From the NCBI GenBank assembly GCA_003223835.1, contig QHWR01000108.1, positions 1-45,347 of the forward strand: DNA of 45,347 nucleotides, read 5' to 3'. The notes beneath the pieces are model-generated. The model saw only the letters and a list, made by a program, of their open reading frames with translations, made no database searches and had not been told where the DNA came from. Numbering within the stretch: the first letter of the stretch is position 1; each line of letters begins with the position of its first letter. A program made the position numbers and the translations under genes. This DNA comes from Acidobacteriota bacterium. GTDB taxonomy: Bacteria > Acidobacteriota > Vicinamibacteria > Vicinamibacterales > 2-12-FULL-66-21. Below, piece by piece: positions 21,960 through 31,404 of the stretch.

Positions 21960-23069
21960 TCAGTTCGTAAAGCGCCTCATCCTGACATTCAGGATGAGGC
22001 CGAAGCCCGCGAGCGTCGCGATGAGGGACGACCCGCCGTAGCTCATGAGCGGCAGCGTGATCCCCTTGACCGGCGCGAGGCCGGCCGACATCGTGACGTT
22101 GTAAATCACCTGAAACGCAAAACCTCCGATGATCCCTCCCACCAGGTACGCGCCGAGCCGGTCCTTGGCCAGGCGCGCCGCCTCGAGCGACCGGAGAATC
22201 ACGAACAGATACAGACCGAGCGCGGTGAGCACGCCGAGAAAGCCCTCCTCCTCCGCGAGGACCGAGAAGATGAAATCGTTGTGCGCGACCGGCAGGAACT
22301 TGTATTGCCCCTGCGTGCCCTGCCGGAAGCCCTTGCCCGTCAGGCCGCCCGACCCGACGGTGATCCGCGCCTGGATCGTCTGGTAGCCGGCGCCGCGCGG
22401 ATCCTGTTCGGGATCGAGAAACGTCTGGATGCGCTGCTTCTGGTAGTCCTTGAGCGCGTAGTGCCACGCGATCGGCGCCATGAGCGCGGCGATGATCGCG
22501 AACACCGCGAGCAGCCGCAGGCGCAGCCCGGCGAGGTACGCGACGCCGAGGTAGACCGGGATCAACGTGACCGCCGTCCCCAGATCCGGCTGCTTCGCGA
22601 TGAGCGCCAGCGGCACGATCGTGAAGACGCCGGCGATGATCAGATCGCCGGTGTTCCGCGCGCCGCGCCGGTTCTCCCCGAAGTACATCGCGAGGATGAG
22701 CGCGACGGCGATCCGTCCGAACTCGCTCGGCTGGAGGTGATACGGCCCGACCGGGATCCACCGCTGCCCGCCCATCTGCGTCTGCCCTTTCAGCAGCACG
22801 AACAGCAGCATGACGATGAGCGAGCCGTAGACGAGCAGCGAATGCTCCGCCAGCACCCGGTAGTCGACGACGAGGCAGATGAGGAGCGCCACGAGGCCGA
22901 GCGCCAGCGCGTAGGTCTGGGTGCGGAAGTACGCGCCCGGATGGCCGGGACCGTTGGGCACCGTCACGTACGTCGTGCTGTAGATCATCGCGACGCCGAT
23001 CGCGCAGAGCAGCAGGACGGCGCCCACGAGCAGCCAGTCCACGTGAAAGAAGAGGCGTCGTTCGAACAT
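21960..23069 (-). CDS. rodA: peptidoglycan glycosyltransferase RodA
   Basis: A SEDS-family inner-membrane glycosyltransferase that polymerises lipid II for sidewall growth with PBP2. 369 residues with about ten membrane segments. Family landmarks: GVAMIYSTTY near the N-terminus, GGQRWIPVGPYHLQPSEFGRIAVALILA, KQPDLGTAVTLIPVYLG, GSGGLTGKGFRQGTQGQ, HNDFIFSVLAEEEGFLG, and the C-terminal TLPLMSYGGSSLIATLAGFG. The start is one base beyond the mrdA stop. A 116-bp gap with no recognisable feature separates it from rng. Confidence 0.96.
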   Translation of the reverse strand: MFERRLFFHVDWLLVGAVLLLCAIGVAMIYSTTYVTVPNGPGHPGAYFRTQTYALALGLVALLICLVVDYRVLAEHSLLVYGSLIVMLLFVLLKGQTQMGGQRWIPVGPYHLQPSEFGRIAVALILAMYFGENRRGARNTGDLIIAGVFTIVPLALIAKQPDLGTAVTLIPVYLGVAYLAGLRLRLLAVFAIIAALMAPIAWHYALKDYQKQRIQTFLDPEQDPRGAGYQTIQARITVGSGGLTGKGFRQGTQGQYKFLPVAHNDFIFSVLAEEEGFLGVLTALGLYLFVILRSLEAARLAKDRLGAYLVGGIIGGFAFQVIYNVTMSAGLAPVKGITLPLMSYGGSSLIATLAGFGLILNVRMRRFTN

Positions 23070-23070
23070 G

Positions 23071-24984
23071 CTACTGCTGGCCGCCTCCGGTCACGACCGA
23101 GCCGCGCGCGTACGGATCCTTGTAGTCGAGCCGCAGATCCTCGTGCGTCGGGGGCGGCGGCAGCGGCTTGCCGTCCTGCTTCGCGAAGAACGTCTCGAGG
23201 ATGTGGTGCGCCACCGAGGCGGCGTTCGGTCCGTGGATGCCGTGCTCGAGCAGCACGACGCCCGCGATCTGCGGGTTGTCCCTCGGCGCGAAAAAGACGA
23301 ACCAGCCGTGGTCGCGCAGATCCTTTCCGCTGCGCGCGGCGGCGAGCCGTCCCAGATTGGAGATCACCTGCGACGTGCCGGTCTTGCCGCTCACGTCGTG
23401 ACGGTCCACGCGCGCGCGGCCGCCGGTGCCGCCGCCGTTCACGACCATCCACAGGCCGTCGCGGATCGCCTGCAGCTTCTCCGGCGTGACGTCGATCTTC
23501 GATTGCGGCGGCGGCGCGGGCGCCTCTTTCCACCCCGTCCCGTCGTCGACCGCCTTCAGCAGGTGCGGCGTGACGCGCGTGCCGCCGTTGGCCAGCGTCG
23601 CGATGTAGACCGCCATCGAGACCGGCGTGACCGACACCTGTCCCTGGCCGATCGCCACGGAGATCGTCTCGCCCGCGTACCATTTTTCGTGTTTCGTCTC
23701 GCGTTTCCACTCGCTCGACGGCACGAGCCCGGTGAGCTCGTTCGGCAGATCGATGTTCGACTTCACGCCGAGACCGAGCAGCGTCGCCCACTTGTTGATC
23801 CGATCGACGCCGAGCATGTTGCCGACGGTGTAAAAGTACACGTCGCAGGACTGCTCGATCGCGTGGCGGAGATCGAGGGAACCGTGACCCCCCTTCTTCC
23901 AGCACGCGAAGTAATGGCCGTAGAAGGTCGCGCCGCCGGAACAGTTGGCGTGGAAGTCGGGCTTGATGATGCCTTCCTCGAGCGCTCCGAGCGCGACCGC
24001 CATCTTGAACGTCGATCCCGGCGAGTAGCGTCCCTGCAGCGCGCGGTTCTGAAGCGGCTTCAACTCGTCCGTGTTGAGCGCCGCCCAGGTCGCGCGGTCG
24101 ATGCCGGACGCGAACGCGTTCGGATCGTACGCGGGACGGCTGGTGAACCCGAGCACTTCCCCGTTGCGCGGATCGAGGACGACGGCGGCGCCGTTGAATT
24201 CCGCCGCGTCGAACGCATCCTCGACCGCCTTCTGGATGTCGTAGTCGATCGTCAACTGCAGCCGGCGCCCCTCGACGGGCGGCTGCTCGTCGAGCTTCGT
24301 CAGCTCGCGCCCGAGGCTGTTGACCTCGACGATGCGGTTGCCTTCCTTGCCCATCAGCAGGCGGTTGTATGCCTGCTCCACGCCCGCTTGCCCGACGATG
24401 GTCCCCGATTCCACGCCTTCGAAGTCGGCGCGGCTCAGTTGTCCCTCGGTAATTTCGCCGACGTACCCGAACAGGTGCGCCGCCAGGCCCGTCGGGTACT
24501 TGCGCGACGGCACCTCCTGATAGATGACGCCGGGCAGCTCCCATCGCCGCGCCCACATCGCGACGACCTGCTCGAAGCTCGCGTTCTCGATGAGCACGAT
24601 CGGCCGGTAGCTCGGGTCGCGCCGGCGCCGGTTCACCGTGTCGCGCAGCTGCGCGACGTCGACGCCCGTCGCCATCGCGAGCGTGCGCAGCGTCTCGTCG
24701 AGGTTGCGCGTCTGCTCGCGCACGAGCGCGATGTTGTAGACGTTCTGGTTCTCGACCAGGATGCGGCCGTTGCGATCGAGCAGCACGCCGCGCGGCGCCG
24801 GCAGCGGCAGCCGCCGCAGATGGTTGTTCTCCGCCATCTCGCGGAACCGCTCGTGCTGCGCGACCTGAAAGATCCAGAACGCGACCGCCAGCGCCGCGAA
24901 CGCAAACGCCAGCAGGTATTGAACGAACGACAGCCGCAGCGTCAGGCTGCGACGATCGTCCGGCATCAGGGTGGTCGTGCTCAT
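23071..24984 (-). CDS. mrdA: penicillin-binding protein 2 (transpeptidase)
   Basis: Cross-links sidewall peptidoglycan in the elongasome. One N-terminal membrane anchor (YLLAFAFAALAVAFWIFQVA), the PBP dimerisation domain beginning APRGVLLDRNGRILVENQ, and the transpeptidase domain with the active-site SxxK in YSPGSTFKMAVALG, SxN-equivalent in EQSCDVYFYTVGN and KTG in VSGKTGTSQV. 637 residues is the normal length. Directly followed by rodA, its obligate partner. Confidence 0.96.
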   Translation of the reverse strand: MSTTTLMPDDRRSLTLRLSFVQYLLAFAFAALAVAFWIFQVAQHERFREMAENNHLRRLPLPAPRGVLLDRNGRILVENQNVYNIALVREQTRNLDETLRTLAMATGVDVAQLRDTVNRRRRDPSYRPIVLIENASFEQVVAMWARRWELPGVIYQEVPSRKYPTGLAAHLFGYVGEITEGQLSRADFEGVESGTIVGQAGVEQAYNRLLMGKEGNRIVEVNSLGRELTKLDEQPPVEGRRLQLTIDYDIQKAVEDAFDAAEFNGAAVVLDPRNGEVLGFTSRPAYDPNAFASGIDRATWAALNTDELKPLQNRALQGRYSPGSTFKMAVALGALEEGIIKPDFHANCSGGATFYGHYFACWKKGGHGSLDLRHAIEQSCDVYFYTVGNMLGVDRINKWATLLGLGVKSNIDLPNELTGLVPSSEWKRETKHEKWYAGETISVAIGQGQVSVTPVSMAVYIATLANGGTRVTPHLLKAVDDGTGWKEAPAPPPQSKIDVTPEKLQAIRDGLWMVVNGGGTGGRARVDRHDVSGKTGTSQVISNLGRLAAARSGKDLRDHGWFVFFAPRDNPQIAGVVLLEHGIHGPNAASVAHHILETFFAKQDGKPLPPPPTHEDLRLDYKDPYARGSVVTGGGQQ

Positions 24985-25004
24985 GACGAATGACCTTCTG
25001 CTGC

Positions 25005-25055
25005 GGGCTGAGTGCTGTGTCAGGGTGCCTGCCCCAGCCCTCAGCCCTCAGCACT
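25005..25055. repeat. GCCCTCA heptamer repeat with complementary arm
   Basis: CAGCCCTCAGCCCTCAGCAC (25035-25054) contains GCCCTCA units and overlaps the mreD stop codon. GGGCTGAG at 25005-25012 pairs with CTCAGCCC at 25040-25047. Fills the mreD-mrdA gap. Confidence 0.75.
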
Positions 25056-25572
25056 AAAACCGACGTTTGGCAAAGCTCGCCCTCCGCATCCGCCGCCGCG
25101 CGAGCACGTCCGGGCCGTTCTCGACGATCAGGAATGCGGCCACGCCGACGACGCCGTTGCAGACCGCCTGGAGCAGGACGGCCATGTACTGCGGCGCGAA
25201 CCCGCGCGACTGGAGCAGCGCGTCGAGCGCCTGGAACACCAGCTCGTGCAGCAGCGTCGCCGAGACGAACATCACGAACCTCGGCAGCGCGGTCGACACG
25301 ATGAACTGCGCGCCGAGGATGCCGACCAGAAACCCGACCAGCGTCTTCGACAGCCCGCCAATCCCGACGATGGCGCCGGCGAGCGCGTCCTGCGCGAGGC
25401 CGCCCGCGGCTCCCGCGAGCATCCCGGTTACCGGCCCGTACGCGAGCGCCAGATACACGACCGCGACGAGCACGAGGTTGACCGCGAGGCGGCCGCCGGT
25501 CATCAGCCCGGCGAGCGTCGTCTGCAAGACCAGCGCTCCCGCGAGCGCCAGCAGCACGGCCAGCGTCTTCAC
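25054..25572 (-). CDS. mreD: rod shape-determining protein MreD
   Basis: A small (172 residues) polytopic membrane protein of the elongasome. It is hydrophobic throughout with a conserved-looking YGPVTGMLAGAAGGLAQDAL segment typical of MreD. The ATG overlaps the mreC stop by 4 bp. Identification rests on hydropathy, length and its place between mreC and mrdA. Confidence 0.92.
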   Translation of the reverse strand: MKTLAVLLALAGALVLQTTLAGLMTGGRLAVNLVLVAVVYLALAYGPVTGMLAGAAGGLAQDALAGAIVGIGGLSKTLVGFLVGILGAQFIVSTALPRFVMFVSATLLHELVFQALDALLQSRGFAPQYMAVLLQAVCNGVVGVAAFLIVENGPDVLARRRMRRASFAKRRF

Positions 25573-26414
25573 TTCGAGCCCTCGTCGCGCGTGGCCGGCC
25601 GCGGCGGCACCAGCACGACGAGCACTTCTTCGAGGCTCGAGAAATCCACGGAGGGCCTGACCGTGATCGTGCGATACAGGCCGTTGCCCCGCTCGGAGCG
25701 CTCGACCCGGCCGATCCGGAATCCCTTTGGATAAATCCCGTCAACACCCGACGCGATCACCGCGTCGCCGACCTTCACGTCCGCGAGGTTCGACACCAGC
25801 TCCATTCTGAGCGGCGGGTCCGCGTCCATGCCGACGACCATGCCGCCCGCGCGCGCCCGCTCGGTCAGCGCGCCGGCCGCCGCGTTGCGGTCGATGAGCA
25901 GCTGCACGCGCGCGGCGTGGCGCGCCGGCGGTCCGACGACCCTGCCGATCACGCCGGCCGGGCCGATCACCGACATGTCCGCCTGGACGCCGTCGGCGCT
26001 CCCGCGGTCGATCGTGATCGTCCGCATGCCGGGATTCGGGTTGCCGGCGATGACCTCGGCCGCGATCGTCGGCAGGCCCGCCTCCGTTTTCAGATCCAGC
26101 AATTCCTGCAGCTTCGTCGTGCGCTCCGCGAGCGCGTGCTCCTCCTGCAGCTTCACCTGCAGCGACGCGAGTTCCTTCTTGAGCTCGTCGTTCTCCGATC
26201 GCAGCCCGCGCAGCGCGACGTACCGATCCCACACGCCGCGCGTGCCGCTGATTCCCCCCGACGCCGCGCGCTCGAGGTGCGAGAAGGCCTCGAACGTGAC
26301 GAGCGACAGAATCCGGACGCCGGATTTCGACTGCACCTGCGCGGACACGAGAATCACCTGCGCGACCATCACAGCCAGGAACAGATAGCCGGTCCTTTGG
26401 CGGATATCCAACAT
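25569..26414 (-). CDS. mreC: rod shape-determining protein MreC
   Basis: A periplasmic elongasome scaffold with one N-terminal membrane anchor (TGYLFLAVMVAQVILVSAQV), a coiled coil (LRSENDELKKELASLQVKLQ) and a beta-rich C-terminal domain with VIAGNPNPGMRTITIDRGS, SVIGPAGVIGRVV, VQLLIDRNAAAGAL and ASGVDGIYPKGFRIGRV. 281 residues. The 95-bp gap to mreB carries a TCGCT-rich stretch (26427-26450) of the kind often seen as a dispersed repeat, but nothing functional that I recognise. Confidence 0.95.
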   Translation of the reverse strand: MLDIRQRTGYLFLAVMVAQVILVSAQVQSKSGVRILSLVTFEAFSHLERAASGGISGTRGVWDRYVALRGLRSENDELKKELASLQVKLQEEHALAERTTKLQELLDLKTEAGLPTIAAEVIAGNPNPGMRTITIDRGSADGVQADMSVIGPAGVIGRVVGPPARHAARVQLLIDRNAAAGALTERARAGGMVVGMDADPPLRMELVSNLADVKVGDAVIASGVDGIYPKGFRIGRVERSERGNGLYRTITVRPSVDFSSLEEVLVVLVPPRPATRDEGSK

Positions 26415-26509
26415 CAGTGCGGCTCGACTCGCTTCGCTCGCTCGCCGCGGCCGCAGGCGCTGCCCGAATTGCCGAAGGCTGCTTTCAGCATCTGCGCGGC
26501 CACGACGCT

Positions 26510-27535
<1,026 letters not shown>

Positions 27536-27550
27536 CGAGGACTCCTCCTC

Positions 27551-28621
27551 TCACTCACCTGCCACGCAGATCCCATTCTTGCCGCGGTCCTTGACGGCGT
27601 ACATCGCCTCGTCGGCCGCCTGGATCAATCCCTCCGCCGACGCGGCGACGTCGGGCAGCGTCGCGACGCCGACCGACGCCGTCAGATGAATGTCCAGCCC
27701 GTCGTCGTGGAGAAACGGGTGCACGGCGAGGCGCTCGCGGATGCGTTCCCCCACCGCGACCGCGCCGTCGCTGCCCGTGTCGGGGAGGACGAGCGCGAAC
27801 TCGTCGCCGCCGAACCGCGCGGCGACGTCCGTCTCGCGCGCGCTCGCGCGGATGAGGGCCGCCGCCTCCACCAGCGCGCGGCTGCCGGACAAATGCCCGT
27901 GTGAATCGTTGATGGCCTTGAACCCGTCCAGATCGACGAACAACAGCGAGAGGGGACGGCCGCTGCGCGACGCGCGCTTCGTTTCCCGGCGCAGCACCTG
28001 CGAGAGATACCGCGAGTTGTAGAGCTGCGTCAGATCGTCGGTCACCGAGAGCGCCTCGACGCGCTGCAGGCGCAGCGCGTTGTCGAGCGCGAAGGCGCCC
28101 GGCTCGAGCGCCGCGAGCAGGGCCGCCAGCGTCGCGTCCTGAAAGCGCGGCTCCCTGGCGGACGGCGCACGATCGAGCGCGACGAGCGCGCCGAGCGTGC
28201 GGTCCCGGCAGTCGAGCGGAAAGGCGACCGCCGCGGAGGCGGGCGCGTCGGTGAAGCGTCGATCGAGCGCTAGATTCATCGCGCAGCAGACATCGCCGTT
28301 GCGCATCACCCACTGGCCGACGGCGTACGCGCCCGCCTCGAGCGACGGCGTCAGCGCGCGCGACGCGAGCACCCGCGTATGTCCCGCGTCGTCGATGGCG
28401 ACGACGAGCCAGGCGGGGGCCGGCACCCAGTCCGCCGCATGGTCAACGAGCGCCTCCGCGACCCGCTCGGGATCCAGCGAGGAATTGAGCGCGCGGATCA
28501 GCTCCGCGAGCGTCTCCGCGCGGCCGAGCCGCGCACGCAACGTCGACTGCACGGGGCGCAGCCGTTCGGCAAGATCGGCGCGCGCGCCTTGCGCGGCCGA
28601 ACGCCGGCGGCTGGCCGGCAT
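27551..28621 (-). CDS. GAF-GGDEF diguanylate cyclase at the head of the mre operon
   Basis: Makes c-di-GMP from GTP. The C-terminal domain has SVTDDLTQLYNSRYL, LFVDLDGFKAINDSHGH and the active-site RFGGDEFAL; RETD five residues upstream forms a canonical inhibitory I-site, so product inhibition is expected. The N-terminal half (about residues 40-180) looks like a GAF-type sensor (ADWVPAPAWLVVAIDDAG, VAFPLDCRDRTLGALVALDR). I chose the ATG at 28621 (MPASRRRS), giving 356 residues, because the track extension upstream is proline-rich and crosses the promoter. No membrane segment seen. Being only 15 bp from mreB it is probably co-transcribed with the rod-shape genes. Confidence 0.92.
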   Translation of the reverse strand: MPASRRRSAAQGARADLAERLRPVQSTLRARLGRAETLAELIRALNSSLDPERVAEALVDHAADWVPAPAWLVVAIDDAGHTRVLASRALTPSLEAGAYAVGQWVMRNGDVCCAMNLALDRRFTDAPASAAVAFPLDCRDRTLGALVALDRAPSAREPRFQDATLAALLAALEPGAFALDNALRLQRVEALSVTDDLTQLYNSRYLSQVLRRETKRASRSGRPLSLLFVDLDGFKAINDSHGHLSGSRALVEAAALIRASARETDVAARFGGDEFALVLPDTGSDGAVAVGERIRERLAVHPFLHDDGLDIHLTASVGVATLPDVAASAEGLIQAADEAMYAVKDRGKNGICVAGE

Positions 28622-29046
28622 ACGCGCCCCCCGCAATGGACGACGGCCAGATTGTCGACCCGTCCCGGTCAATCGGGTCCCGGTCCCATTGAAATGGCGG
28701 ATCCCTCTAAGTCCTTCTATCCTCCGCAAATATAGCACATGGCATCGGTTTGGACGGGGTGGAAACGGACGGGACAAGGCCGGAGCGGGAAGCCAGGCGG
28801 CAGAAGAGCCGTGAGAAAAACAGGGCGCCGCAGCCACCGGGTGGAGCTGCGCGATTCTGAGCGGCACAACAGCGTCGGCGGGCGCGCGTGCCCGCCGGGC
28901 TGAGGAGGATGAGAGTGCGCGTCAGCTGCCCGTTGGCCGCGGCGCCTGTCGGCGGTCCGTGAGCACGTGCCGTACCACCGCCGACCGCTCGCGACTCGAG
29001 AGGAAAGCGCGACCGGCGTGGCTCTGCGTTCGTACGTCTCGACCGT
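28622..29046. other. gene-free 425-bp gap with promoter and strong hairpins
   Basis: No ORF in this stretch looks like protein. Two perfect inverted repeats are visible: GGCGGGC/GCCCGCC (28877-28896, 6-nt loop) and GTCGGCGGT/ACCGCCGAC (28948-28985). A minus-strand promoter candidate lies near 28730. The paired elements could belong to an untranslated leader, the end of a lost gene or a small RNA; no known RNA family was recognised. The right side runs into the inverted copy of sppA at 29089. Confidence 0.5.
28729..28734 (-). promoter_or_regulatory. candidate extended -10 for the GGDEF-mre operon
   Basis: Minus strand reads TGTGCTATATT: TG-n-TATATT, an extended -10 element about 107 bp upstream of the GGDEF ATG. 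No clear -35, as is usual for extended -10 promoters. Confidence 0.45.
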
Positions 29047-31392
29047 ATGCCGGCGTCGTCGTCGCGCGCTCGGATGGTTTCCATACGACTGCGCATCGAC
29101 AGCCCCGGCGGGTCCGCGATCGCGTCGGACATCATCTGGCGCGAAGTGCTCCTCACGAAGAACCAGAAGCCGCTCGTCGCCTCGATGTCTGACGTCGCGG
29201 CGTCGGGCGGCTATTACATCGCGATGCCCGCGCACGCGATCGTGGCGGAGCCGTCCACGCTGACGGGATCGATCGGCGTCGTCTCGATCAAGTTCGTGAT
29301 CGACGGGACGCTGAAGAAGCTCGGGATGAACATCGAGGGGATCAGCCAGGGCAAGTACGCGGACCTGTACTCGCCGATCCGGCCGTTTTCGCCCGAAGAG
29401 CGCGCGCGCATGGCGCAGACGATGCAGGCGACGTACGACGCGTTCGTGGAAAAGGCGGCGCAGGGACGCAACACGACGCCGGAGCGGATCGACGCAATCG
29501 GGCAGGGGCGCGTGTGGACCGGCCGTCAGGCGAAGCAGATCGGCCTCGTCGACGAGCTGGGGGGGCTGGACCGCGCCGTCGCGATCGCGAAGCAGCGCGC
29601 GAAGATCGCGCAGGACGCCGAAGTGGACGGCCACGAGATCACCGTCGCGCAGTTCCGCCGCATCTACGACCAGCAGATGCGCGCGTACCGCCAGACCTAT
29701 GGCGCGAACGTCGACGAGCGGCTGCTGAAACAGCTCGGGATCGACCAGCGCATCGTGCAGCAGATGATCGACGAAGCGTCCGCCGTCGCTGAAGCGAAGC
29801 GTCTCGGGATCAGCGCGAGCGATGCCGAAGTGCGCGAACGGATCCTCGCGCTGCCCGCATTCCAGGAGAACGGCCAGTTCATCGGCGACGAGCGCTACCG
29901 CCAGCTCCTGCGGATGCAGAACCCGCCGCTGCGCCCCGACGAGTTCGAGGACCAGATGCGCCGCGGCGTCATCGTGGAAAAGCTGCAGGCCGCGCTGACG
30001 AACTGGATTTCCGTCCCCGACGCGGACGTCGATCGTGAATTCCGCAAGCGGAACGAGAAGATCAAGCTCGCCGTCGTCGCGTTCCCCGCGGACAAGTTCC
30101 GCGAGGGGGCGACCGCGACCGACGCGGAGGTCGCGAAGCGCTTCGAGGACAACAAGGAAACGTACCGCGTCCCCGAGAAGCGGAAGATCCGTTTCATCAC
30201 CGTCGATCAGCAGGGGCTGCGCGACAAGGTCACCGTGACGGGGCAGCAGATCGAGCGTCACTACAACGACAACATCCAGCAGTACTCCACGCCCGAGCAG
30301 GTCCGCGCGAGCCACATCCTCCTCAAGACCGAAGGCAAGGACGACGCGGCCGTGAAGAAACAGGCGGACGACCTGCTGAAACGCGCGAAGGGTGGCGAGG
30401 ACTTCGCGGCGCTCGCGACGAAGTACTCGGAAGACGAAATCAGCGCGAAAAAGGGTGGGGACCTGGACTATTTCGGCCACGGCCAGATGCAGCCGGAGTT
30501 CGATCAGGCGGCATTCGCGATGCAGCCGGGACAGATCAGCGATCTCGTCAAGACGCAGTACGGCTACCACATCATCAAGCTGGTGGACAAAAAGGCGGGG
30601 ACGACGAAGTCGCTCGCCGAAGTGCGGCAGCAGATCGAAGAGCAGCTCAAATGGGAGCAGGCGCAGAGCGGCGCGCAGAAACTCTCCGACAAGATCGCGG
30701 GGCAGCTCACGAAGCCGTCCGACTTCGACGCCGTCGCGCGGGCGAACGGGTTGCAGGTCCGCGAGTCGGGGTTCTTCACGCGCGACGAGCCGATCGTCGG
30801 CATCGGGCTCGCCCCCAACGTCGCGGCGCGGGCGTTCGATCTGAAGGAGGGCGAGGTCGGCGACGCGATCAGGACGCCACAGGGCTTCGTCTTCATGACC
30901 GTGATCGGCAAGCAGGATCCCTACATCCCGAAGCTGGACGAGGTGAAGGCGAAGGTGCACGACGACGTCCTCAAGCAGAAGGCAGTCGACGGGGCGCGGC
31001 AGAAGGCGGCGTCGCTCATCGCGTCGTTCAAGTCCGGCGACTTCGACAAGGCGGCGAAGGCGGCGGGCGTCGAGGTGAAAACCACGGAGCTGATCGCGCG
31101 CGGCTCACCGATTCCCGACATCGGCGTCAGCCCGACGATCGACGCGGCCGCGTTCGCGCTGCCGTCGGGGGGCGTGAGCGATCCGATCGTCACCGACACG
31201 GGCGCGCTGTTGGTGAAAATGCTGGAGCGGAAGGACGTCACGCCCGCGGAGCTCACGGCCGGACGCGACGCGCTGCGCACGGAGCTCCTCAACGACCGGC
31301 GGAACAAGTTCTACTCCGCCTACATGACGAAGGCGCGCCAGCGGATGAACATCCGCATCAATCGGGAGACGATCGCACAGGTCGTGGCGTAG
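29047..31392 (+). CDS. chimera: internal SppA fragment fused in frame to a PpiD-like peptidyl-prolyl isomerase
   Basis: The first 14 residues are junk, residues 15-193 are identical to the core of SppA (LRIDSPGGSAIASDII to AQDAEV), and from DGHEITVAQFRRIYDQQ onward the protein is a PpiD/SurA-type chaperone. That part has a SurA-like N-domain, a parvulin domain (VRASHILLKTEGKDD to YGYHIIKLVDKK) and a second parvulin-like region, ending NRETIAQVVA. Native PpiD starts with a membrane anchor about 40-50 residues before the DGHEITV segment; it is missing here. So as drawn, the isomerase has lost its anchor and promoter, and the SppA part lacks its N-domain. The SppA segment is an exact inverted copy of 31601-32139. 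Either a real inverted duplication or an assembly/amplification chimera. Confidence 0.85.
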   Translation: MPASSSRARMVSIRLRIDSPGGSAIASDIIWREVLLTKNQKPLVASMSDVAASGGYYIAMPAHAIVAEPSTLTGSIGVVSIKFVIDGTLKKLGMNIEGISQGKYADLYSPIRPFSPEERARMAQTMQATYDAFVEKAAQGRNTTPERIDAIGQGRVWTGRQAKQIGLVDELGGLDRAVAIAKQRAKIAQDAEVDGHEITVAQFRRIYDQQMRAYRQTYGANVDERLLKQLGIDQRIVQQMIDEASAVAEAKRLGISASDAEVRERILALPAFQENGQFIGDERYRQLLRMQNPPLRPDEFEDQMRRGVIVEKLQAALTNWISVPDADVDREFRKRNEKIKLAVVAFPADKFREGATATDAEVAKRFEDNKETYRVPEKRKIRFITVDQQGLRDKVTVTGQQIERHYNDNIQQYSTPEQVRASHILLKTEGKDDAAVKKQADDLLKRAKGGEDFAALATKYSEDEISAKKGGDLDYFGHGQMQPEFDQAAFAMQPGQISDLVKTQYGYHIIKLVDKKAGTTKSLAEVRQQIEEQLKWEQAQSGAQKLSDKIAGQLTKPSDFDAVARANGLQVRESGFFTRDEPIVGIGLAPNVAARAFDLKEGEVGDAIRTPQGFVFMTVIGKQDPYIPKLDEVKAKVHDDVLKQKAVDGARQKAASLIASFKSGDFDKAAKAAGVEVKTTELIARGSPIPDIGVSPTIDAAAFALPSGGVSDPIVTDTGALLVKMLERKDVTPAELTAGRDALRTELLNDRRNKFYSAYMTKARQRMNIRINRETIAQVVA
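29089..29627. repeat. 539-bp exact inverted repeat, left copy
   Basis: Identical to the reverse complement of 31601-32139 in the stretches I compared, with both ends mapping to the same 539-bp length. Shadow ORFs on the opposite strand are also identical in the two copies, which supports nucleotide identity. Confidence 0.92.
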
Positions 31393-31404
31393 GCACGAAA
31401 TGCG

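Noticed and set aside
22985-25747. 920-residue minus-strand ORF
   Set aside because: Shadow in a different frame over mrdA and mreD, whose own frames carry clear motifs.
28622-28867. extended N-terminus of the GGDEF protein in the track
   Set aside because: It crosses the best promoter and is low-complexity Pro/Arg sequence; the ATG at 28621 fits better.
28999-29010. GAGAGGAAAGCG resembling the RNase P RNA GAGGAAAGUCC element
   Set aside because: The rest of the RNase P consensus is absent nearby.
29089-29627. second functional sppA gene
   Set aside because: Only the middle of SppA is present; no N-domain, catalytic lysine or membrane anchor.
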